From Cohaesibacter intestini (lineage in GTDB: Bacteria; Pseudomonadota; Alphaproteobacteria; Rhizobiales; Cohaesibacteraceae): a stretch of 64,000 bases of DNA. Below are positions 17,301 through 23,238 of this stretch, in pieces (position 1 is the stretch's first letter; every line of letters begins with the position of its first letter). Under the pieces are notes generated by a model, which did no database searches, was not told the DNA's origin, and worked only from the letters and a program-made list of their open reading frames with translations. The stretch lies in assembly GCF_003324485.1 (NCBI RefSeq), contig NZ_QODK01000005.1:1-64000 (forward strand), given 5' to 3'. The translations under genes were made by a program, and so were the position numbers.

Positions 17301-17745
17301 TTATCTATTCAAGTTGCGGCAAGGCGAGACGCCGCAACCGCCTAAAGATCTTGTCTTGAACGTGGGTCACGCTCACATTGTCGTGCGACCCGATGAATGC
17401 ACGATCAGTTCTGACGGCAAACTTGTTCTACGGCGCATAAGGACGGGCCGACAGACCAAGACGTCAACAGATACAGTGGATGCTGCCGCTTATCAACTTG
17501 CAGCGGGATCAGCAGGCGACTTCGAGATTGTCTTTCTTTCCAGCGAAAATCGCAGCTCCGTAGAAATGGGCACGACCAAGCTCAATAATCGCAGGAAACA
17601 AATTGAGGTGGCGGCGGAGCGTATCCACGGCGGATCATTCCCGGCATCGCCCAAACAGCCGGCGCGCACGTGCCCGCGTTGTCCATACTTTTTCATTTGC
17701 AAAGAGGTTCCATCGGGAGACCTCTCGAAAAAAAATCTGAACTGA
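14359..17745 (+). CDS. ImmA/IrrE peptidase - UvrD-like helicase - PD-(D/E)XK fusion
   Basis: A 1128-residue three-part protein. Residues about 1-190 form an ImmA/IrrE-type metallopeptidase with HEIGH at 84-88 and a probable third ligand Glu near residue 129. Next is an SF1A UvrD/Rep-like helicase with Walker A GPGTGKT (about 217-223), [20 protein letters not shown] and the late motifs [14 protein letters not shown] and ALSRAEDML. The C-terminal quarter has the Fe-S nuclease frame of AddB/Cas4-like proteins: YEKCPRRF, then [10 protein letters not shown]. The usual D-x-K-T-G active-site strand reads RRIRTG, so cutting may be lost. The start at 14359 is uncertain; 14317 is the alternative. Confidence 0.88.
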   Translation: MDQIELARQKATQLHDDLVAKGGDPTSPLNFILQEAKRRGIEVRAYSKGHTQLEGGRALFDADAHAIRHEETGSDFLNAFLIAHEIGHDEFGNGGEAIPAVEVDPARSADPAATGAERLLDYSHKGRQEVLMDLFAREFLFPRSMARKLYLDEALSAEQISERLGAPYDMVAVQLFDALLLPQIAATPPKMSKTKSLNPEQKEAATHDGDALLLRAGPGTGKTQTLIGRLEHLRDKGVDPASILVLTFSNKAASELSDRALDLWPEAGGAIWIGTFHSFGLDIVRRFYDRLDISSEPNPLDPTAAIALLENEFVRLDLQHFKELYDPTEQLKDILAAISRAKDEVVNAPRYKEFADTMRAAAVTDEDIETAERCQEIAQVYEVYEWLKKNGNFVDFGDLVALPTALVETDQEARTLLQDRYTHILVDEYQDVNRASVRLLRALKPDGKGLWVVGDAKQSIYRFRGASSFNMQRFKEEDFPNGSIMSLVTNYRSFQEICDGFVEFANSNMLAAEANVQAIAHRGSSQTNPAFVAVEGKGNEVAEIATRIGAAVESGIPLKEQAVLCKANDRLADVASGLETLGVPVLYLGPLFDRPEIKEALSFLSLLTDPRAMGLACVATIPEFGIPINDLSICAQQLATGEKLRPLDWKARLSNTTNLTSDGQRGLQSVFSALKGLSETSTPWRAFATIYLDNTDLVRGLCNQAQDGMQLPAIAVWQFQNFLRSVRIDGEGYPVTLLLDHIRRLVILSDERDLRDLPSAAQSLNAVRLMTIHGSKGLEFKVVHLPSLTSRSMPSAYRQTTPAPPDGMIDGPIHSGKGAVRAGHDEEQECLFFVALSRAEDMLLLYSYNKRSKFIDRIASKFDFPAQLATTQGSTTTEKTVGVAFETPLTITPSQLALYEKCPRRFLFAHVLKLGGKRTESAFMKMHGAVQNTIDELVNLESSVGSEAELEALYKQHWEARGPADHGYASDYERAGRQLLAYLFKLRQGETPQPPKDLVLNVGHAHIVVRPDECTISSDGKLVLRRIRTGRQTKTSTDTVDAAAYQLAAGSAGDFEIVFLSSENRSSVEMGTTKLNNRRKQIEVAAERIHGGSFPASPKQPARTCPRCPYFFICKEVPSGDLSKKNLN

Positions 17746-17833
17746 CTTACCGGTTTTCTGGTCCGACAGCGATTGTCCTTGTGAAGGCGCTGACATGAGG
17801 TCTGCGTTCGACAACTTCATAAGGACTAACACA

Positions 17834-18685
17834 ATGAAACCGCAAGGAAATGATCCTCGCTTCCCAGTTCTCATCGCCGATGAGGGCCTCAACTTCAAAA
17901 AGCATGTCTTCGATGACCCAAAGGTTCTCGGTCGCCAGTTGATAGAAGCTGCTGGCGGACATCCTGTTGATGAGCATGTGGCGATCGCCATCCTGCCAAA
18001 TGGGGACTTCGAAGACATTCGCCTCGACGAAAGCTATGACTTGCGCGGGCGTGGTGCTGAAAAGGTCTTGGTGACCCGCACCGATCGCGTGTTCAAGTTC
18101 AGGATCGACGATAAGGATCTTGAATGGCCACGCGCGTGCATCAGCGGCTTTGTTCTGCGCAAGCTTGCTGACCTGCCGGCGAACTACAATCTTTGGCAGG
18201 AAATCCCAGGGCAGCAGGACCGGAAGATTGCTGACAGCGATGTCATCAATCTCGATGCAAAGGGCGTGGAGCGGTTCATCTCGCTCATCGATCAGACGAC
18301 GGAGGGGGACACCCTTCCGTCATTTGATCAGACTTTTCTGGTAGACCACGGTTATCAGTTCGAGGTTATTCAAGAAGCCGGCAAGACCGGCATAATCTTG
18401 AAATCGCTCGTCTTGCCCGAGGGCAAGTTCAACGTTGAAACCGCAGATATCCTCGTACTCCTGCCGACCGGATACCCTGATTGCGCACCGGACATGTTCT
18501 ACGCCTCACCGCATTTGACGTTGGCTTCCGGTCAAGTTCCGAAAGCCTGTTCGGCTCAACTCAGCCATGCCGGGCGTGTTTGGCAACGCTGGTCACGTCA
18601 TAACAACGCCTGGCGGCCAGGAGTCGACGGTCTGCGCACTATGGCGGCGCGGATCAAAACAGCACTGATGGAGGCACGGGCATGA
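17834..18685 (+). CDS. Two ubiquitin-like domains fused to a prokaryotic E2 (family E)
   Basis: A 283-residue fusion. Residues about 10-85 and 87-155 are two tandem beta-grasp, multi-ubiquitin-like domains (the second is FKFRIDDKDLEW...ISGFVLRKLADLP). Residues about 170-280 match the prokaryotic E2 family E: LLPTGYPDCAPDMFY, then WQRWSRHNNAWRPGVDGL. Cysteines at 217 and 239 are the only E2 candidates, and which is catalytic is unclear. AAGGA lies eight bases before the start at 17834. The stop overlaps the next gene's start (ATGA). Together with the JAB-E1 gene this is a complete ubiquitin-like conjugation set in two polypeptides. Confidence 0.88.
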   Translation: MKPQGNDPRFPVLIADEGLNFKKHVFDDPKVLGRQLIEAAGGHPVDEHVAIAILPNGDFEDIRLDESYDLRGRGAEKVLVTRTDRVFKFRIDDKDLEWPRACISGFVLRKLADLPANYNLWQEIPGQQDRKIADSDVINLDAKGVERFISLIDQTTEGDTLPSFDQTFLVDHGYQFEVIQEAGKTGIILKSLVLPEGKFNVETADILVLLPTGYPDCAPDMFYASPHLTLASGQVPKACSAQLSHAGRVWQRWSRHNNAWRPGVDGLRTMAARIKTALMEARA

Positions 18686-20070
18686 AGGGCATGCTGGATG
18701 TTATTCTGGCCGGTCCGCAGGAAGCCGACATCCGGTCCCTGCTCACGCAGGGCGCCGGTGCCGAGCGTTCCGCCTACATGCTGTTCGGGCAGGCTGCGAT
18801 TGAAAACGACCCGTGGACTGAAAAGGCACGAACGCGTCTGATTTCGCACCGCTTCCTCAACCTCGATGACACCGATGTTGTTTCGACCTCGGAGCGCCAT
18901 GTGACCTGGCAAACCGACAGTTTTATGCGCTTGCTTGGTCGTGCCACGTCGGAAGGATTGGTTCCCGCAATTGTACACACGCACCCAAAGGGCCGGGCCC
19001 GGTTTTCCAAACAGGATGACCGGAACGAGGCGGAACTTGCCCGTACCGCGTTGATCAAAGGCGCGCCCGGCCTGATCAGTGTTTTGATTGCGGGCGATGG
19101 CGAAATCGCAGTGCGGATTTGGCGCACAGCCGACAAGCCGACGGACATCACCCGCATCCTCCACACAGGACCGCGTCTCGCGATCACCGCAAAAGACGGG
19201 AGCGATCTCGACTTCCTCGATCGCCAAACACGTCTTTTCGGTGCTCAAGCCAATGCAATGATCACGCGGTTTCGCTGCGGCATCGCAGGTGGTGGAGCCA
19301 CAGGTAGCGCCGTATTGCCACAGCTTATGCGACTTGGCGTACGTCAAACGGTAATGTTTGAAAGAGACCGCGCCGAAGACACCAACCTCAATCGGCTGCA
19401 TGGCGCCCGTCTCGAAGATGTGGTCGCCGACAGGTTAAAGACCGATATTCATGCTCGAACGGTTTCAGAAGCTGGGCTTGGCATGTTTTTGGTGACCATC
19501 GATGCTTGGGCTGGCGACCCATCCACATGGGACGCCCTAAAATCCTGTGACGTCATTTTTTGCTGCACGGATGACCACGCCGGGCGGCTCTTTCTGAACC
19601 GTTTTGCCCGTTTCTATGGCATCGCCGTCATCGATGTTGGCCTTGCCATGCAACGTCGAGATGATCAGTCTTTCGATCTCTTCGCACGGGTTACAACCCT
19701 TGTACCCAGGCATCCTTGCCTGCTGTGCGGCGGCTTCATCAATCCGCAGCGCGCGCGAGAGGAGGCACTCCGGCGCAACGACCCTCGTGCCTATCAGAAG
19801 CTGAAAGATGAAGCCTATGTGCTTGGCGAGGGCGATCCCTCCCCTGCTGTTGTGACTTTCACAACAGAAGCCGGCTGCATGGCAGTCAACGAATGGCTGA
19901 CAGGTATTACCGGTTTTGCAGGGCCCATGACGCAGACGCGAATACGTCGGTTTCACGCCCGCGATGAACGGTTTCCAAAAATCTCATCGCGACCACGCTG
20001 TCCGAGTTGTGATGCAGCAGAAACTCTGGGTCGGGGGGATATAACGCCCTTTCTGGACATGGTGACCTAA
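18682..20070 (+). CDS. JAB/JAMM peptidase fused to a ThiF-type E1 activating enzyme
   Basis: A 462-residue bifunctional protein. The N-terminal JAMM metallopeptidase is complete: E28, H99-T-H101, S109 and D112 in the H-x-H-x7-S-x2-D pattern, expected to process or remove the ubiquitin-like tag. The E1/ThiF domain starts near residue 195 with GIAGGGATGSA, continues with ERDRAEDTNLNRL (adenylate site), and has two zinc pairs (C346/C349 and C440/C443). The crossover segment GEGDPSPAVVTFTTEAG, where E1 enzymes often carry the catalytic Cys, has none until C399. It overlaps the Ubl-E2 gene by four bases. Confidence 0.9.
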   Translation: MKGMLDVILAGPQEADIRSLLTQGAGAERSAYMLFGQAAIENDPWTEKARTRLISHRFLNLDDTDVVSTSERHVTWQTDSFMRLLGRATSEGLVPAIVHTHPKGRARFSKQDDRNEAELARTALIKGAPGLISVLIAGDGEIAVRIWRTADKPTDITRILHTGPRLAITAKDGSDLDFLDRQTRLFGAQANAMITRFRCGIAGGGATGSAVLPQLMRLGVRQTVMFERDRAEDTNLNRLHGARLEDVVADRLKTDIHARTVSEAGLGMFLVTIDAWAGDPSTWDALKSCDVIFCCTDDHAGRLFLNRFARFYGIAVIDVGLAMQRRDDQSFDLFARVTTLVPRHPCLLCGGFINPQRAREEALRRNDPRAYQKLKDEAYVLGEGDPSPAVVTFTTEAGCMAVNEWLTGITGFAGPMTQTRIRRFHARDERFPKISSRPRCPSCDAAETLGRGDITPFLDMVT

Positions 20071-20071
20071 C

Positions 20072-20440
20072 ATGAAAAAGCTACTGGCAAACTTGCTTCG
20101 GCAGCTTGGTATGCTGCGTTTTGATTTTCTGGTGACCAAGCAGGATTCCTTTCCGCAGACGCCTGAATCGGACGAGGAAGTCATTTTGGTGGAAAGCGGC
20201 GCAATTCAGAAATGGGCCTGCTTCTCTTGTCCCGGTGGCTGTGGTGAGAGAATTTCCCTGTCGCTCAATCCTGATCGACGACCACGATGGCGCATTGAGA
20301 CAGATTTTTGGCAAAGACCGTCTCTCCATCCGTCTGTGCACCAGCAAAACGAATGTGGATGCCATTTCTGGGTCAAAAAAGGTCAGGTTTACTGGTGCAA
20401 AGATGGACAGCCAGAAACACACATCGGGAAAGCGAAATGA
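20072..20440 (+). CDS. DUF6527-like zinc-binding protein of the ubiquitin-like operon
   Basis: A 122-residue protein starting one base after the E1 gene stops. It has a probable zinc site: CFSCPGGCGE (about residues 50-60), then ECGCHFWV and VYWC near the end, the layout of the DUF6527 family found at the end of prokaryotic multi-ubiquitin/E2/E1 operons. The function is unknown; a role as substrate adaptor or ligase-like factor has not been shown and is a guess. The region ISLSLNPDRRPRW and the downstream SLHPSV are typical of the family. Confidence 0.8.
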   Translation: MKKLLANLLRQLGMLRFDFLVTKQDSFPQTPESDEEVILVESGAIQKWACFSCPGGCGERISLSLNPDRRPRWRIETDFWQRPSLHPSVHQQNECGCHFWVKKGQVYWCKDGQPETHIGKAK

Positions 20441-20879
20441 TTCAAATGGAACTCGATGGAACAAGACAATCTGCGTACCTCCAGATGCGACACGCACTAT
20501 TGGAGGCATACCCGATGTGTTTTTGGCAAGCCTCAACGGCGGATTTTAAGATACCGTCGCGCAGAACAAAGTTTTGACCTAAGGTGTTACCTGTTACCAG
20601 CTGATTGCCTGAAGTTTTACGCAACTCCTGTATCGCTTCGCAATGTCCGCTCTTCAGGTTGTGAGTCCAGTCGTTCCGCATACGCAGCGAATAACCGCTT
20701 TCCGCCCGAACCGGCAGCCTAAGCCCGGATGAACCTCGAGGTCCCTTGAATGGCCGCTTTGGTCGACGACACCCAAGATTTCACACCTGCAGGACATTAC
20801 CGCTTCCTGCCCAAAGTGGCTTTCCAGATCAGTTTTCTGCAGCTGACAAGCATTTTGCACACCAGCCAGTGTGCCATTT

Positions 20880-20991
20880 CTAGAATCATATGCTTCTAGA
20901 AACCTATTTTCCTAGGATATTATAATCCTAGACTTATAGAATAGTAATAATATATATTCATATACATATACCTTTATAGATAAATATAAAA
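20880..20991 (+). repeat. Octamer array 1: 14 units of 8 bases
   Basis: Cut every 8 bases from 20880, all 14 consecutive units have TA at positions 2-3 (for example CTAGAATC, CTAGAAAC, CTAGGATA, CTAGACTT, ATAGAATA). CTAG recurs at 20880, 20896, 20912 and 20928, exactly 16 bases apart. The period of 8 excludes a coding origin. This is a likely binding array for the RHH partition protein encoded downstream of parA. Confidence 0.75.
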
Positions 20992-21105
20992 AAATATTCG
21001 CCATCATTGAAATTAACTTTCTATTAAAATTAAATAAAACAACGAATCACAATCAGAATCAACACGAAATAAGCTTCAAATTTCCCCACGACAGACCATG
21101 TTAAA

Positions 21106-21217
21106 CTACAAATATATGATTATATGATCCTATGTTTATTCATTTATATATTCCTAGAAGTATAGAAACCTAGGATTCTATATATCTAGAAACCTAGAGA
21201 TCTATGATTCTAGGCCA
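21106..21217 (+). repeat. Octamer array 2: 14 units of 8 bases
   Basis: A second 112-base block with the same 8-base period; 13 of 14 units have TA at positions 2-3 (CTAGAAGT, ATAGAAAC, CTAGGATT, CTAGAAAC, CTAGAGAT, CTATGATT among them). It ends 128 bases before the parA start. The gap between the arrays is 114 bases. Confidence 0.75.
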
Positions 21218-21345
21218 TTCACACAAAATTTCGCGTCGCCCAACAGCGCCCTTTAAAAAAAATTCATAATTATTTTTTGGTTTCGCCAAAATCGAACCTA
21301 CTTCCCTTCCATTTCAATTATTCAACCGGAATGGAAGGAAAGCCA

Positions 21346-22020
21346 ATGCCTGAACCCTATATAATTTCTGTCGTCTCCCAGAAGGGAGGGGTAGGCAAAA
21401 GCACAATTGCCCGCATGATCGCCGTCGAATTTGCGCTGATGGATGGTGGCAGCTTCAATGTGTTGCTTGCGGATATGGATCCATCACAAGCGACTTCATA
21501 TTTATGGTCAGAACGGCGGAAGGAAAACGACTATAATCCAGATATCCATGCCAGACCATATTCAAGCCCAGATCAGCTACTTGCTGATGCGGACAAATAT
21601 CACATTGTTGTCATAGATGGCGCACCCAATGCATCCCGCGACACTCTCAAGATTGCGCAATTGGCCCATGTTACCATCATTCCCACCGGCACATCGCGCG
21701 ACGATCTGGTCCCGACGATCAAATTAGCCTACGAACTCGAGCAAAATGGCATATCACCGGGCACCATCGTCTTTGGTCTCAACCGCCTTGGCTCCAGCCC
21801 TGTCGAAAATAATGAAGCCAGAGACTATCTCGAGCAGACTGGCTATCGTGTCGCAAAAGGTGAACTGCGCGACATGGTGACCTACCGTCGAGCAAGTGAT
21901 CTTGGTCGAGCGATCACAGAAACATATCTCGGAGAACTCAATCATCGCGCCCGTGAATTCTTCCGATCCCTGTTGAAAGAGTTGCTTGACGCCGACCAGG
22001 AACAAGCGAGAGAACGGTGA
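21346..22020 (+). CDS. parA: ParA-type partition ATPase
   Basis: A 224-residue Walker-type ATPase of the ParA/MinD family. The deviant Walker A is QKGGVGKST near the N-terminus (residues about 12-20), DMDPSQ follows, and VVIDGAP is the Walker B. It lacks the long N-terminal DNA-binding domain of P1-type ParA, so it is a short (type Ib-like) ParA, which usually pairs with an RHH centromere-binding protein. GGAAGGAAA sits before the start at 21346. It is coupled to the next gene (TGATG). It probably stabilises the excised or integrated element. Confidence 0.9.
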   Translation: MPEPYIISVVSQKGGVGKSTIARMIAVEFALMDGGSFNVLLADMDPSQATSYLWSERRKENDYNPDIHARPYSSPDQLLADADKYHIVVIDGAPNASRDTLKIAQLAHVTIIPTGTSRDDLVPTIKLAYELEQNGISPGTIVFGLNRLGSSPVENNEARDYLEQTGYRVAKGELRDMVTYRRASDLGRAITETYLGELNHRAREFFRSLLKELLDADQEQARER

Positions 22021-22259
22021 TGCCTCTAAAAAAGCCAGCCATCGAAAATTCAAACCGCAAAGGCAACCCTGAAGCAGACCTGCGACAGGCGCCGACAAAC
22101 AATCTGATCAAGCAGCCAAGAGGCAAGATCAGACAGCTCAATATACTCGTCCCAGAAGAAACCCTGCGTGATTTCAAGATGACCAGCTTGGCTCGCAACA
22201 TGACGATGGGACAGCTATGGCAGCTGGTGTGGGATGATTGGAGAGCAAAAAATCCATAA
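22020..22259 (+). CDS. Ribbon-helix-helix partner of ParA
   Basis: A 79-residue protein with a disordered basic N-terminus (about 1-38) and a C-terminal Arc/MetJ-like fold: a beta strand RQLNILVPEETL and two helices through MTMGQLWQLVWDDWRAKN. It starts in the parA stop (TGATG). ParA followed by an RHH protein is the architecture of delta-omega and ParFG-type partition systems, in which the RHH protein binds repeat arrays upstream of the operon. The octamer arrays at 20.9-21.2 kb are the obvious target. Confidence 0.75.
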   Translation: MPLKKPAIENSNRKGNPEADLRQAPTNNLIKQPRGKIRQLNILVPEETLRDFKMTSLARNMTMGQLWQLVWDDWRAKNP

Positions 22260-22305
22260 ACCAACCATCGTCATTCGAAGTGACGTAGCGTCAGATGTCA
22301 AAATT

Positions 22306-22335
22306 GATCGAGGCCACATCCAATCAGCCTCGATC
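22306..22335 (+). terminator. Perfect 9-bp hairpin after the par operon
   Basis: GATCGAGGC/GCCTCGATC with a 12-base loop, 46 bases past the RHH gene. There is no T tract. It could be a terminator or part of an origin of transfer, since mobC follows. A smaller dyad TGACG-TAG-CGTCA lies just upstream. Confidence 0.45.
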
Positions 22336-22525
22336 CAACCCGTTTGTCTTTACCAGTCAGAATGCGGCGAAACAGCTGCAAATTTTTTTACAAATATTTT
22401 TTTAAATTTTGAAACGAACTCATCTCTTCTGCTGAGAGGCGAATTAATCGTCTGAACCAGCAAGTTGGGTCCATGATGTCGATTTCCCGTCTCTCCTTGA
22501 ACATGATTTGAACAGGAGACGGCAG

Positions 22526-22780
22526 ATGAAATTTTCAGCTCGAAAATGCCAGACAAAAATTGACCCGAATTTGTTGACTGACACAAGTTGGCAAGGTGGT
22601 ATCCCGCATCTGACCAACAGCAAGATCGGTGAAAATATCTGCGCCAAACATCACGGTCAAATTCGATCCCAACTGGTACAACTCGGTTATCATCTGGCCT
22701 TAACTTTGGCGTGGCACCACCACAAAAATCCCAAGCATCTGATCCACCAATCACACTCAAGATTGGGGGCGGATGTATGA
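22526..22780 (+). CDS. Possible small gene coupled to mobC
   Basis: An 84-codon frame with AGGAG seven bases before its ATG and a stop that overlaps the mobC start exactly (ATGA). The product is basic and His-rich (HLALTLAWHHHKNPKHLIHQ) and resembles nothing known. The ribosome site and the overlap argue for translation; the unusual composition argues against a folded protein. It may be a leader whose translation couples to mobC. Confidence 0.4.
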   Translation: MKFSARKCQTKIDPNLLTDTSWQGGIPHLTNSKIGENICAKHHGQIRSQLVQLGYHLALTLAWHHHKNPKHLIHQSHSRLGADV

Positions 22781-23238
22781 GTGAAGAGAAGACAGCAAGG
22801 ATACCCGTGTATGACACGGGGCCTTGCGAGGGGAGACAGGCCTCCCCTTCGAACCCCTCCGACAGCGCATGTGTAAACCACCGTACCAAGGTGATTACAA
22901 TACGCTGCACAGCCGCGGAAAAAGAGAAGCTTTTTGCCTCGGCCAAGGCCAAGCGCAAGTCGACTTCGGAGATTTTGCGTGATGCGTTGGGGCTCATTGA
23001 AAGCCCCAAACGCACACGCCGACCACCCCCAAAGGTCGACCAGAAGCTTCTCGTTGCAATCCATGCAATTGGCACCAATTGCAACCAGATTGCCCGCGCC
23101 ATCAATGTTGCTCGACGCCATGGTGATGTGCGTCAACTCGACGCAATCAACATCCTGACCACCCTTGTCTCTCTTGATCGGCAACTCTCATCCATCCGCC
23201 TGTCTCACTCCAAACAGGAGAATGACAATGATGCTTAA
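22777..23238 (+). CDS. mobC: MobC-like relaxosome accessory protein
   Basis: A 153-residue protein with the MobC signature: an RHH-like segment (VITIRCTAAEKEKLFASAKA, then KSTSEILRDALGL) and the conserved IHAIGTNCNQIARAINVARR. MobC proteins bind the origin of transfer and help the relaxase to open it. The start at 22777 follows GGGGGCGGA. It overlaps the relaxase gene by 11 bases. The origin of transfer is expected in the 22.26-22.77 kb stretch upstream. Confidence 0.85.
   Translation: MSEEKTARIPVYDTGPCEGRQASPSNPSDSACVNHRTKVITIRCTAAEKEKLFASAKAKRKSTSEILRDALGLIESPKRTRRPPPKVDQKLLVAIHAIGTNCNQIARAINVARRHGDVRQLDAINILTTLVSLDRQLSSIRLSHSKQENDNDA

Larger units (their letters stand above)
20441..21345. 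other. Long non-coding region with octamer arrays ahead of parA
   Basis: 905 bases. The first 430 contain no believable gene; short open frames there lack family signals. From 20880 the sequence becomes very AT-rich and holds two arrays of 8-base repeats (listed separately), then A/T runs that probably include the parA promoter. Confidence 0.6.

Noticed and set aside
20880-21217. CRISPR array
   Set aside because: The repeats are contiguous 8-mers without spacers, and no cas genes are present.
22350-23105. 251-codon minus-strand frame across the mobC region
   Set aside because: Antisense to mobC and the coupled frame; it would run through the probable origin of transfer and has no protein-like motifs.
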